A DNA stretch of 64,000 nt from assembly GCA_964017195.1 (NCBI GenBank), contig OZ024887.1, positions 310,001-374,000 on the forward strand, read 5' to 3'. Below the pieces are notes generated by a model, which saw nothing but the letters and a program-made list of their open reading frames with translations, made no database searches and was not told where the DNA came from. Positions 45,986 to 57,640 of this stretch are shown piece after piece (position 1 is the stretch's first letter; the number at the start of each line of letters is the position of its first letter). A program made the position numbers and the translations under genes. This DNA is from Siderastrea radians. Lineage: Eukaryota > Cnidaria > Anthozoa > Scleractinia > Rhizangiidae.

Positions 45986-47933
45986 GGTATTCTTGGTGAA
46001 TGAAAGTAAGGGAACAATTGTTTTCAAGCTTTTGATTCGTCTAGTGTTGTAACCACAAACTCCGACAACAAGAAAATGGAACCAACAACAACCGTCTTCT
46101 GTGTAACGAAGCAATCCATGTATGTAAATTTGTATGATTTGTGAAAAAAAAAGTCCGAGGTCCCCCCTCTAAGCTAAAACAATAAGCACAAACTAGTTAG
46201 TCACATCGTGATTTCCCTGATAAAAACGATTTTAATGTTCTGGACTCGACGTTTTGACGAGGTTATTACCTTAAGCTAGTACACGTACCCTTTTTAGCTA
46301 ATTTTCGTGTTCGCACATTGTTATTTGCATGCCTACAACTCACGCCAAGGGGTGACTTCTTTTTCTGCACTCTGGCACGGGAGGTTGAGGTGCCTAAATG
46401 TAGCACTAATTTTGTTTCGTATTTTTGGTCCATTACTAGTTCCTCCCATTTCTCGAAACCTGAGCCGTTTAAAAAGAATCAGAGCAGATTTTGCCCTTCC
46501 CCTACCCTCTAGTAAAATGTCCATTCCGATGATTTGCATTGCGTGACGCGGCTCTAGATAGAACTCTGGCCACGTTAGCGGCGACATGTGGTGATAAAAA
46601 CCTTTTTGCGTATTGCCAACTAAGCAACATTGACAAGCAACTGAACCGTTGAGTAAGATGTCACAGTGTAGAAAGATGTCGAACGTTTTGCAAGAAAGGT
46701 TGTTTTTGAGCTGTTCGACCGCTTACAATACACTGACCCAGTTGGCGGTGTTCATTGGACGTCATCAACAGGATCAAAATACGTCGAATGGCAAGAGAAT
46801 CACTCGGAAATGGCCTCTAGACCTGTCCTCTACAGCAAATGAGGTAAGAGCATTTCGAACTGTTTTTCTGTTTGACGTTTTCGATCTCATATGGGTCGAA
46901 ACACATTAAAATCTGTGCGTGACTCGCGAATGGCATGTTGCCAAGAAGGGTCAAATAACCTGCATTTTAACGAACTTTGAAAAGCTCTCGCGTCGCTCTC
47001 AATCATTTGCCCAAAGAAATTTTTGTAGCAATCCTGAGAACATCTTTTCTTAATTCAACAGCCAGAAGTTGAATCGATTTGAAGGTTTAACACATGGTGA
47101 AAAAATATTTTAATACACGAAGTACTTTTGCTGATGAGAAATGTATACTTTCAAAATTAAATTATTTCAAACACAAAGAACAACGCAGTTTCTACCAAAA
47201 TCATTTTTGAAGCTCTTGACAGATTGCAAAAGTAAAATTGAGTGTTTAAAAGACGACAGAGGGATTTGTTTTTGCACGCGAACGCCTCAAATTGATGTCA
47301 TAATTTACTGCTTCAAATGGCGATTTTAACGGAAGTTCGTTATTTGCATTTTTCTTTGAAATAAAAGGATATTTTGCCAAAAAAGTATCCAGTGATTTTA
47401 GTTATACCCTAACCTATCTAACATTAAAATATAAAAGAAATCGAGTTTTCCACCCTTGCCGCGGAATTTCGATTTTGTCTGATTTTTACAGACAGGCGCT
47501 CTTAATTGCCTGTCAGCTTTAAAAAGCAGAAAAATTGCAGCATCACCACTGGGCCTTAGTTTCTCTCCACTGCGCAAGGGCAGCCAGCTTAGGTTACATG
47601 AGTGGTATGCACTCTTCTTCCTTTTTCAAGTCCCAGCACCTACTGTAGTGATATTGTTTAACCATCACTGACCTTAAATGCATAAATCTCCTCCAAATAC
47701 TAATATAGATACCAACATACATAAAAGTTATATATTGATTGTAATCCTTGCCATTGAACACTTTTTATCATTTAAAAGCACCAACAGAGCGAAAACCGTG
47801 ATCAGTAATAGAAGCTTTTTTCATTGTTAGGTGATTTTTTCAGTTTCCTTATATCCTTCTCTATTGAAGCACTCGGTTGGATTTCCATTGCCAACGATAA
47901 AAAAGAATAAAGGTTCCTAAAGACCTATCTTAA

Positions 47934-48583
47934 AAGTAGGAGGCTACCCCATGCAAATGGCCATTTTGTGTTCGCACCGTTTTAGCGCTAGACATTTCAT
48001 AACAATCCCAACAAATTATTATACTTATATTTTCTGAATGCTAGCAAATTGAAAGCTACGAAAGAAATGAAAAAAGAAAAAGCGATTGACAAAGGTACTT
48101 TATTCACAAAAACGAGTTCCGCTTCTGTCGTGTCTCAAAAACTCTGTCAGGGAATTTCAATTACTTGCAGCTAAAGTTTTGAGGATCGGAAAGAAAACCC
48201 TTCTCTTCCTTCACCTTTTCATTACAGGTAAAGACGTCCAAACAACCTCTCAAAAATAGCCAAACATTGCTTACTACAAAGATCCATAAGCAAAATTGCT
48301 ATGGAATTCACACTTCTCCGGGTTTTTAGCAATAACAATACCTTTTCTGGCCTGTGGCCGAGCTAGGGTCCCAAAGGTAACAGGCAACTTTTTTTTCTTA
48401 TCAAAAATTTATCTCTTTTGTATTTATGTAGAGTTTGCATTTCGTGAAGAATACTCCCATTCGCTGATTTAAAAAATTATGGCAAGAATCCCCTTTCGTT
48501 CATATCTTTGCTTAGAGACAACCTTTTGTAGTGAAACCTTTCCGAAAGGTGAAAAATGGTCAGAGTCGGGGTAGCCTGCTGCC
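47934..48583. mobile_element. TTAA-flanked MITE next to the lyase 3' end
   Basis: The ends AAGTAGGAGGCTACCCC and GGGGTAGCCTGCTGCC are imperfect complements bordered by TTAA at 47930-47933 and 48584-48587. The 650-bp interior is AT-rich and non-coding. It ends 57 nt beyond the stop codon of the minus-strand lyase gene and so probably lies in or next to its 3' UTR. Confidence 0.65.
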
Positions 48584-48640
48584 TTAAATAACCCACAAGA
48601 GGCACTTCTAAATTCAAAGCTACAAAGCTTACACTTAGCT

Positions 48641-51600
48641 CTATTTTCTCAATTTTATTTCTACGCTGAATCCATTCTTTAGATTAGCGAAGACAATCTT
48701 GTTTCCCTTGTTTGGTGCAGATGTAGGTGAGGACTCCACTCGGACATCTGGTACGTATTCGGGTGGTGATCCATGTACCTTTGGCGGAGCGGGAAAAGTC
48801 ATGTCAATATCGACCGTTAGGGTCACCTGTACTTCATTTTCGTTGCTTTCCATGTCGAACATCTCCCATGCTTTTACATCTGTTATCGTGTGTAACACTC
48901 TCGAGGCATTAAAGTCCAGGTCAGGGTAGCTGATACTGAGGAACAGGTCTTCCGGTGAATCGTCTACCATGATTCTAGACTTCCTGTTCACTGCCTTGAT
49001 TGGACCCTGCGGGAGTGATGTGGTGGACTGAAAAATAACATAGCCGTACAAGGGACTTCTCGCTGTCGGCCAACGGTCTGTTGCTGCATTAAATTTCACA
49101 ACGTGTGCCTCACGTTGGAGGACCTCATATAGCTGTTGTTTATCTTCTTGAAGAGACCAAGCAGTGTCTGCGGTAAGTGGATATAACGGTGTCTTCACGT
49201 AAATTGCGTACTCGTAACCTCCATTCACAGAACTGTGCTCAAGCCAGGCAGTAGCATAGTCACCACTGGAAGGTTTTCCTGATTGACTTTCTGATACTTG
49301 GTTTTGAATATGAACTTTGAGACTAGCTGCACTTGGAATTGGAATGTAGTAGCTGTTTCCCTTTGTGTCAAACAGAATAGTGTAAGGAGTTGCTCCACTT
49401 TCTGACGATGGTGTCATTGCTTGGAATGGAACTGAAATGTCTTTTTCAACGCCATCCACTTTGATGAAGAATGTGGAAGACTCTCTTACCAGTTTGTCTT
49501 GAAAAAGTGTCGTCTGTGCATTCTTTCCGGGTCCATTTTCCATCCTAATGTTGCTACCCAAACAGACTAAGAGGTTTTGGTAAAAGAAAACAGACTTCTT
49601 GAAGTGCAGTTTTATATTGGGATAAGGATGATTTTTGTCTAGGAAGACATAATTTGGCTGTTGGAAGTCCATCCCAAACACGCCACTGGACAAATTTTCC
49701 GTTCCTTGGAAGGAAACTCCTCCAGCATAAGAATGTGGACTGAAATGTCTTATCGTCTTCATTCTCGTTTCCCTGACAGTCAGTGACATCGTTGTTGCGC
49801 CGGGAATTCTCGCCCAGTCCCACCCCTCATCTACATCATGAGCCTTCAGCGACTCTTCGCTGTTAGCTATTAGCATCGCGCCGTGGCTTGCAAAGATACC
49901 ATGGGGATTCTCAGAATAAGTTCCTTCAAAGTCCCAGACAAACCTGTTAAAGCCCTTTACTGTAACAGCCCAGTCTGCCCGTCGATGAATCGAGAGAGCT
50001 GCAAAGTTCTTGGACCAGTGACCCTCTGGGGATAACTCGGCAGATACTTTCTTTGCAGCAGCATCGGCATGTACCTGAAGTAAAGAACAAAAATTCGTTT
50101 TACAGCCTGAATCTTAACTGTGCTTTGTTGTGTGCACTCAATTTTCAAGATTAGAGTCTTTTTAAACGCTCTTTCTTATCTTAAGTAAGTCACAACACTA
50201 CTATTCTCGGAGGACTTGTCTAAACCGCGAGAACCACAAATAATTCATGTTACGGAAAACTCTCTTCAGTCATTTCCTACAAGGCTATCCTTTCTTGGTT
50301 TCGTTACAAGAATGTGTTTAGGCTAAATGATTTTATTTCCATGCTATCTCATGCGTGAAGTTACATTTTTGTGAAATACCATTTTAAAGTACAGCTGACA
50401 CAGTAAGTTGACAACCCAAATGAGAATCCTCAATATATGCGCCCCCACCATAAAAATTATTCATTTCTTAAACTTGTATCAGGATTACGACATGAAAAAC
50501 CCTGACTAATTTTGTGCATTCTCATTTATTTTTAGAGAAATTTAATGACGCGAGTAACTTTTACCAACATACAGTACTCATTATTTGAAGGGAACCAAGG
50601 CTGTTAAAGTATGACTTCCCCGCTTTGACCCATCCACTCTCTAGAGTCTTAATGACAATAGGGTTTGAAGGCTGGTACAAACGTTCAAACATCTCTACAT
50701 CTTTAGTCACGTCAGGTATGATGATTCCCTTTACAGGATTTGATGGTAGTGGGCCTGGGTGGGATACGCTGATGTAAGCATAAGACGGAAGGTCTCTCGA
50801 GAGGACTGCATTAGAGAAGTCAGGAAAGCGTCCTCCTACGCTGCTAGGTGTGGAATATTTCACAGCTGTCATCCTAAGAATTTTAAGACCTTCTCTTATG
50901 TTACGTTTTGCTGTGTCTGACAATGCAAAGTCCGTTCCCTCTAAAAGATATTGCACGTGGGCTGCTGTGTGTAATCCATCTGGTATGTATGCAGAAGCGT
51001 AAAATGCCATGTGATGAAAGCCAGTATAATCAGGTTTGATGACCCCTCCTAATGCTTTGTTGATGGTCAAAGCATTTTCTATCCATCTTTGCAATGCTTC
51101 CATATCTCGCTGTTTTGCGTTCTGTTCTTCCTCTGTACCAGAGGGCATTGCCAAAACAATCAGAAGTCGAAATAGCATTATTGTTATCATTTTGTCAGCA
51201 GTCGTTCCGTCGTATTCAAAGGATTTTTGATACACCTCTCCAAAGTCATTATACCATTTAGCGGTTTTGACTAGGTTAACCAGTCTGTTCTTGTATGCTG
51301 CATTTTTATCTAAAGTGTCTTTGAGAAGAAACAGGCTATGAATGAACCCAGCACCACTTCGAAGCATCTCCATGTACAGGGAGCCAATGGCACTTCCATC
51401 GACCCATCCTTGGTCTTCAAGGTAATCAAGGACATTGAAGATTCTTTGAAGGCGTGCCTGGTTGATGTATTCCAAGGAGCGGCGGACTTTGTCTTCTGTG
51501 TAAGGTGCTCCTTGCGTTTTGAGATGATTGTAAAATTCATCCTGCCTTGCTTGGTGAATTCCACAAATTCGAAGGAGTGATTGTTTCACCACGCTGGTGT

Positions 51601-53334
51601 GAGGAGAATTCAAACGAGGAGTCTCTTTTGTCACTGTCTTTGTCATTTCGTCACTTCGTGACCTCAGGTGTAGTTCTATTGCCAACGGTTGCAAAACTCT
51701 CGTCATAATAAAGCTAAACTTCCTAGTAGGAATTGTGGAGGAATACTCTCTTGATCCCTTTGTACATTTGAGGCAAAACAAAGGAGGACCACTGATAACA
51801 GTCTTGTTAGATACTGTCTTAAACTCAAGCCTGTCATATTCGTTCTGTGCATAGTCGATGCTTCGCTTAAGAGTTTTCCAGCGTTTCTGTAGAGATCCTG
51901 TGAATTCATAAGTTGTCGTCCTCTCATCACAGTACCAGTTTTTCAAGCGACTTTCAATATGAGCAATACTTAAAATCTTTGATGGATCAATAGTTGAGGG
52001 AAGATCAGTTGGTGTTTGTTGACTCCAGCGATAGCTTTGCTGCCAGACGTTGCTATAGTCGTACTTTGAACCAAATTTCGTGAAAGGAGGAACAATGTTG
52101 TCTCGTGATTGAAAGGCAAGGCTGGGCACAAAGTCTAGCAAATCAATATAGATGGTATCTTCGTGGTTAATAACAAAATCGACTGTAGTGATTTTTGCGG
52201 GGCTTTTCAGACTGTCCAGATGTTCTTTGCACTCGCCATAAGACACCCATATTCCTCTCCAACCTTTAAATCCCACATCCACCATTATCGTACCCACTCG
52301 AACGCTTCCCGTGTTGTCTATTAGCCGAACTTCCATCTTTTTCCCTTTAGCGGCAGTTTCCTTGTAAATCCAGATTTTAATACCTCCTCTCCACAGGTCG
52401 TATCGTTGTATGGGAGCCAGGGATGGCCTCTCGTACCTAAACACCGATGTTTCACTAGCTTCCGACTCCAGTTTGAGAGAGACTTTCCCATTTTTTGCTG
52501 TAAAGGTAGAGAGTGAAATATTTCCTGCTAAGTTGGTTGGAACCACGAAGCAATTCCGTTGAATAGGGTCTTCAAAATCCAAGGTCTCGTGACATCGATC
52601 TCCTGAAAATTAATCCACCAAAATATGAAAAAGGGAAGACTTCAAACGAATTAAAAAATAGTCTAAGTAAGCATGACCAATCGCATAATCTCTTGGTTTG
52701 ACTTTTTTAGATACGTCTGTCATCTACCATATGACAATGCCAATTGGGCAAAAAATAAAATGCAGCGAAAAGTGCGTGTTGAGGGCTATTGATTAACTGA
52801 CTGGTAGCTTTTCTTTTGGTTTTGAAGTTAGGAGTTCAAACTTGTTTAATTTCTCGTTCTTGGCGTTTCCCGGCTGGTGAAATCTGATTTTTCCTAGGTC
52901 ACTAAAATGTCGCCAGAAACCGCCAAGGGGCTTATTTCGTGCCTCACATTATCTTCAGACGGAACACGAGCGAGTCAGGAGAATTGGAAAGTACTTATGT
53001 AAACACCCTTCTGTGGCTCGGGCTTGCCTCTAGTTCTCGCAAACTCTCTCTCCTGTGTGCGCCATTTTATATTTCTAGAGACTTTTAAGGTTGCATTTGG
53101 CCCACAAGGGCGTGATGATGCCACATCTTTTACAGATAACAGTACAAGAACTTCAGGATTTGATGCATTTTAGTCTTCTCGCGCATCGTTTTGATCGTAC
53201 ACGTATTGAATTAAACTCATAGTTTCCTGCATTTTGCAAAATTACGGAAACAACTTACCAGTTGTGTGGCCTGATGGCAGTAGCAACAAGGCAGCACTAG
53301 CCACTACAAGAAGTAGGAAACTGTCTCCGGGCAT
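48641..53334 (-). CDS. Secreted PL8 chondroitin/hyaluronan-type lyase (3 exons)
   Basis: Polysaccharide lyase family 8 enzymes cleave chondroitin, dermatan or hyaluronan by beta-elimination. The coding exons (minus) are 53334-53259, 52602-50573 and 50074-48641, giving 1179 residues with matching phases. Exon 1 encodes a signal peptide (MPGDS then a Leu/Val/Ala core, 25 residues), so export is expected. Residues 33-180 look like the N-terminal beta-sandwich domain (FEDP...). The helical catalytic domain spans about 240-700. FHHMAFYASAY carries candidate His555/His556 and Tyr560/Tyr564, and GGRFPDF holds Arg617. Exon 3 carries YSENPHG with Glu757, aligned with catalytic Glu653 of Proteus chondroitinase ABC I. 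The SHG and EGWDWARIPGATT motifs and the C-terminal beta domains follow. The length is close to bacterial ABC lyases (about 1000 residues). Only two introns and a separate signal exon are notable. Which glycosaminoglycan is cut cannot be told from sequence. A 5' UTR exon upstream is possible. Confidence 0.92.
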
Positions 53335-54759
53335 ATCGGGGGAAACACTAAAGGAAAAATGTAGAATGACCAATTGACGACATACATACTAGCACTGCTA
53401 ACTTTTTGAAACGCACAATTTGAGTACTATATTTTAAAACAATTAAAAACTTTTTGTTCTATATTTTCAAAACAACTGTATTTTAAGTTCATATTTCTGT
53501 TAAGGCTCGTACCTACCTTAAAGATAAAGGAAACAATAAGTTACCCATCTATCGATCGTTTTATTGGTCGATCGACATTTTTTAGATAAATGCAATAAGC
53601 ATGGAATTAAATAAAATATGTTCACAAGCAGTTAAATTTCAACAGCTAGAATAGGATTTGATTTCTACAAGAGTAAAGTTGTCTGTACTTTTTAGTTAAA
53701 TTGACAGGTAAAAGGAAAAAGGTTATATTTTTAAAGAATCGCTGTAAATATCGCTGGAAATTTTGTCGCCATAACATCACTTCGCAAGTGATGATACAGC
53801 TCTTTCAGTTGAACAAAGACAATCTTTTCGCAGCCTTTGATCATTCGAGACGATCTTTCCTCCTTTGACACTGTTTTGTGTATAGCAGAAACAATCTTAA
53901 ACGATCTTCAACTGTCTTTTTTAATATAACTGGTGGATTCCTTAAAGCGACATTTTTTAAAAAAATATTCTTTATACGGGGAAGCTATTTTTTAAGCAAT
54001 TCTTAAGTTAACAGATTTATAATTGATTTCGTGGAAAACTGCCTATTTGTTAAAAAGCTGTCATATTTGTCGAAATCGTTAAACATCGTTGATATCGTTA
54101 GGTTCGTAGTACGTCGCTAAATCTTCAGAGAGAAAATTCGCTAAATTGAGTTGTCTTAAAAAATATTTATTTTACGATATTAATCTTTGTGCTAAATATA
54201 GCCTTACCTACTTTTCTTTAACATTAAATACACGAATGCCGATCTTTTTAAGAGGTCAACTTTTTCGACTAAAAATTTCTAGACCAACTGGGTAACTTTT
54301 GGGTGAGTCCTCGGTGTTAAACTCTATGTCGTGTTGTCGGCATCACAAGCAACCGTTACACTTCCAAACAAAAACCGTTTTTGGTGCCTCTTTGATTCTG
54401 TTAACTTTGCTTGGTTAATTTTTTTCCTCTGATTTATTAATACTATCCGAATGACAAAAATGTTGCGCGGCAAAATAGCTCAGTAACTCATCGGGCTTTT
54501 TCAAAACGCACTGATAAGGCAATCTTCTCATAGTTCGGGTTTGCCAGGAAAACACTTTAAACTCTGTAACTCTCTAACCCTCCATAATGGGTTCAAACCT
54601 TGATTCAATTAATTTAGATTCATTTTTTCGAGCTTAAAACTAAAACCTGTTGAGGCCCTTTAAGAAGCTGTCGAAAAAACCTTTCCTTTTCGAGCTTTTC
54701 AAAAAGGACATTTGCAAATGATTTGATCTTTGCAGTCTTGGGCAATAGCAAGATTCTAA
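53335..54759. other. Upstream flank of the lyase gene; duplicated block X1
   Basis: No gene. The segment of about 53770-54440 is related to 61715-62940 (phrases such as AGGACAAAATTCGCTAAATTGA, AAGAGGTCAACTT and GTGAGTCCTCGGTGTT are shared). Part of it (53770-53850, holding the hairpin CATCACTTCGCAAGTGATG) is inverted between the two copies. Confidence 0.55.
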
Positions 54760-55756
54760 CCTGTATTCAGGATCAGAAGGACTCGATGAACAACAGGTCA
54801 TTCCTCCTGTTAATGGAGTGAGGTCGTAATAACGTTTTGGCGCTACCGACGTTTCTTAACATATGCCCGTTAATTTATTCAGCTGGGACTACAAACGAGA
54901 ACTTCCTCGAAAAGCTTATTAATTTTTATTAAAAAGAGGAAATTTATTGAGTTAGAAAAGCTCGTTAGTACCTCGGTTGTTGGTCAAAATCCCGCTATGA
55001 CAACAAGCTAAAACAACAATCATTGTGGTGCTACTATTAAATTCTCCTTCAACAAACTACATGGCACACTTTTTGGTTGCTTATATTTACGGACTGAATG
55101 GTGTGAAAAATGTATTTGACTCGAACGACCAGTTGAGGTTCGAGCGAAAACGTATTACAAAAAAAAAAAAACCAACCGCGCTCACTTCTTAGAAGACGGC
55201 TTGTGATAAACCTCATTTGGACACAAACCTACAACAAATGCGCATGGCGTTTCCTTGGTTACCCAAAGCTGGGCTACATAGGCGATAAATCTAGTTTGAT
55301 ATTTAAATTTCTTTTATAATAACCAGAAGTCTTCCGCCTGTAGCAACAAAGCGTGCTTTGTTTTACCTTAGAAAAACAAGTAAAATCTCTGTGGATCAAT
55401 TTTCTTATTAATTTGTCTCTAGAAAGTTAACAACATAGGGGCACCGCACGAAAATCCAGTAACCTTGGATAATCTGAGCAAATAAAGATTTTTCTTTTTT
55501 AAGTCGCGATAGCAATCACAGGGATGGTCTTTTTGCGGGTCAAGTTTGTTCCTAGTCCAATGAATGTTCTAACTTTCGAAGTCACTCTTCCCTGCTGTCT
55601 CCACGATTAAAAAGAAAAGAATAAACCTGTTTACTTATTTTAGTGCAGATTTTATAGTGAAATGCAAGAAACAGACCGATTCTTAGCTGGTCTGTGATTT
55701 CCTCCGTCACAATGTTTGAAACAAACCTGGACGTTGCCGGCATCAAGTTGGTTCAA
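54760..55756. repeat. Segmental duplication block Y1, first part
   Basis: This block matches 58305-59100 in order: GATCAGAAGGACTCGATGAAC, GAGTGAGGTCGTAATAAC, TTATTCAGCTGGGACTA, AGAAAAGCTCGTTAG and CACCTCGGTTGTTG-like phrases. It ends at an insertion (55757-57450) and continues at 57451-57640. Sequence is diverged by numerous substitutions and small indels and is non-coding. Confidence 0.7.
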
Positions 55757-56327
55757 GGTATCAGTATAAGCGATTTTACTGTCCGCGCGCGGTCCGCTTT
55801 AGCGCTCGTTAGTTTAACAAAAACCCCTATAAACCATACATTTTTTGAAAGCTTAATAATTACAGATTATAACAAATTCTATTTAAACGGTTAAAATTCA
55901 CCGTGTTTCAAACATGTGAATATGTCTACAAAACTGCATGTCTGCATAAATCAAGTTATACGCCCGCTAAAATTAGCCGGGAGAAAACGATTAACATGGC
56001 ATTCGTTTCTTCACACATTGACCTCCAAAACTGTGTCTCAGATTTTTGACACGTACGTTTGTTACTTTTTTACTACAAGATAAAGTTAGAAAAGAGAAAA
56101 GAATAGAACTGCCTGCGGAAAAAAGTCATAACTTTTTAATGAGAGGAATAAAAAGAATTCGCCGACACGGTATTGTGGGAAAATTATCTGACAACAGTCT
56201 CTCCAAAGTTCAGCCAATTTGGTCCAGGGGCTGCTGACTTGGAATTCAAAATGCACGTTCAACTCGCCTATTTTTTACTTTCGAAAAACAGGGAAAATAT
56301 AATTTCGGCTGCGTCCAAGAGTAATGA

Positions 56328-56752
56328 GATTATACTCGGCATTATGACACCTCAGGAGACACCGCAGAGGAATCAATTTTCTCTAACAATGGGACTATGA
56401 CAGTTAACATGGAACAGGCACAAACTGCCGCGAAGGCGGCAAATAATTCTCCTGAATACACCGCTTTCTGCACGTGTGAAGCGACAACTCTCAGGTTAGT
56501 AAACGCAAAATTATCGTTTGATTTACCATAACGGCGTTCAAATTCAACGTAGGAGTTAACGTACAATCGTGACTAATCTTCGAAATTCTGACCACGTCAA
56601 TTAACGATGCCCAAGGCCCGCAGAAAGTTGCCGAGAACGTCCAATCGAACAAAAACAAACGCGGCAGATGAGCGAGCGGGCGCCGTCATCGAGAGTTTGA
56701 CTTCCGATGTCGATGCAAAGGAAAAGATGCTAGAAGAAATGACATTAGCTGG
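56328..56752 (+). other. Possible exon-like frames inside the TTAA element
   Basis: An open stretch 56328-56494 (ending AACTCTCAG before GTTAGT) and another starting ATG 56605 (MPKARRKLPRTSNRTK, ending before GTAAGG at 56753) look like spliced coding pieces. The second begins basic and ends in an acidic helix with KEKMLEEM. I recognise no family. They may be remnants of an element-encoded protein or chance. Confidence 0.25.
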
Positions 56753-56920
56753 GTAAGGAAGAAAAGATTTTTCACCGGTGATTCTTTTATTCAACGAAAG
56801 ACTAGTCAATATAAACAATCATGGTCCGACGGATTGCAAACCGTGCCACGTGCTGGCGGCTACTTTTGTTCAGTCCCTAATAATGATTTACTTTCTTTCA
56901 TTTTGCTTCTTCACTGGAAA

Positions 56921-57196
56921 TCAGCGTGGAAGACCAGATAAAACGCGGAAAACCTCCACAGATTCATTTAGCTGTATTTTTGCGCGGCTCGCGCTCATCT
57001 GGCCGACCATCTGCTCGCTCACTTCTCTATTGTTTACATGTTCCTCCACTTCTTCGAGCCATTCCTGCTGGTTGTAATACGACCCTCTGTCGTTTGCAGC
57101 TAAAATGGCTGCACATTCTTGGTTGAAACTTTTCTTAGCTTTCTTTCGCCTCCGTTTTGACGAAGAAAACGGGCAAGATCTCTTTCTTTTGCCAGG
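56921..57196 (-). CDS. Hypothetical small basic/acidic protein within the TTAA element
   Basis: From ATG 57196 the frame encodes about 91 residues. It starts MPGKRKRSCPF and carries a nuclear-localisation-like SSKRRRKKAKK run. An acidic, Gln/Glu-rich helix follows (QQEWLEEVEEHVNNREVSEQ). An in-frame ATG lies 30 nt further upstream. The charge pattern looks protein-like but no homology is recognised. It lies wholly inside the 55757-57450 element and is transcribed opposite to the other candidate frames. It may be element-encoded. Confidence 0.35.
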   Translation of the reverse strand, partial: PGKRKRSCPFSSSKRRRKKAKKSFNQECAAILAANDRGSYYNQQEWLEEVEEHVNNREVSEQMVGQMSASRAKIQLNESVEVFRVLSGLPR

Positions 57197-57450
57197 CATC
57201 ACCAAAGCGCATCGATCGCGTGTCAACTTCGCACGTGTGCTTTGATGTCACGTGACTTCTTGCCCCACTAATTTTCCAACGCTCAATTAAGTAATTAACA
57301 TGCAAAAAATCTTTTGCGTGCAATTACTACTGGCAGATATAACATTTTATTATGCAGTTTTTTTTTAAATGAAAGATCTTATGGAAATTTATCTAACTAT
57401 TTAAAAAAGTCAAATTACGAAAAATGGCAATTTTTCCGCTTTCTGATACC

Positions 57451-57640
57451 TTAATGTTTACAAATTCTTCAAATATTCGAATGAAGGACACTTTTTGTGT
57501 TTGTAACCCCAGGGCCTCTCTCTGATCTGCGACCTGAATTGAGCTTATTAGGATACGAAGGATATGAAAAAATATGTGTTCACGAATGTGAAAACCCCGA
57601 AGTGGATACAAAGAACATGCGACATGTAACAATCAAGTTG
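57451..57640. repeat. Segmental duplication block Y1, continuation
   Basis: This matches 59085-59240: ACAAATTCTTCAAATATTC, a GGGCCTCT segment, GAGCTTATT and GTGAAAACC...CGAAGTGGA appear in the same order. It restores the block interrupted by the TTAA element. Confidence 0.7.

Larger units (their letters stand above)
39255..47505. mobile_element. 8.2-kb foldback element A (TTAA-flanked), host of nested insertions
   Basis: The outer ends are GAGCGCTTGTCTGTAAAAAT and its complement (one mismatch). TTAA borders lie at 39255-39258 and 47502-47505. The left arm runs 39259-40040, resumes at 42258-42407 after element B, and resumes again at 44109 to about 44230 after element D. The matching right arm is continuous from about 46490 to 47501. 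This proves that B and D inserted into an existing arm. The loop (44.2-46.4 kb) contains element F and no gene. No transposase is present. The TTAA border suggests piggyBac-type mobilisation, but TA insertion remains possible. Confidence 0.85.
55757..57450. mobile_element. TTAA-type element inserted in duplication Y1
   Basis: The ends GGTATCAGTATAAGCG and CGCTTTCTGATACC are imperfect complements. The right border is TTAA (57451-57454) and the left border reads TCAA (55753-55756). The duplicate at 59085 is uninterrupted there and carries GGTTTAATTTTGCAAATTC, so the empty site contains one TTAA. This fits a piggyBac-like target. The interior holds two short divergent frames with basic N-termini but no recognisable transposase. 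Confidence 0.75.

Noticed and set aside
39828..46909. Apparent duplicated proteins at 39828-40061 minus / 46649-46909 plus and 39422-39610 minus / 47141-47329 plus
   Set aside because: Again paired arms of foldback element A, with substitutions that do not favour synonymous sites by eye.
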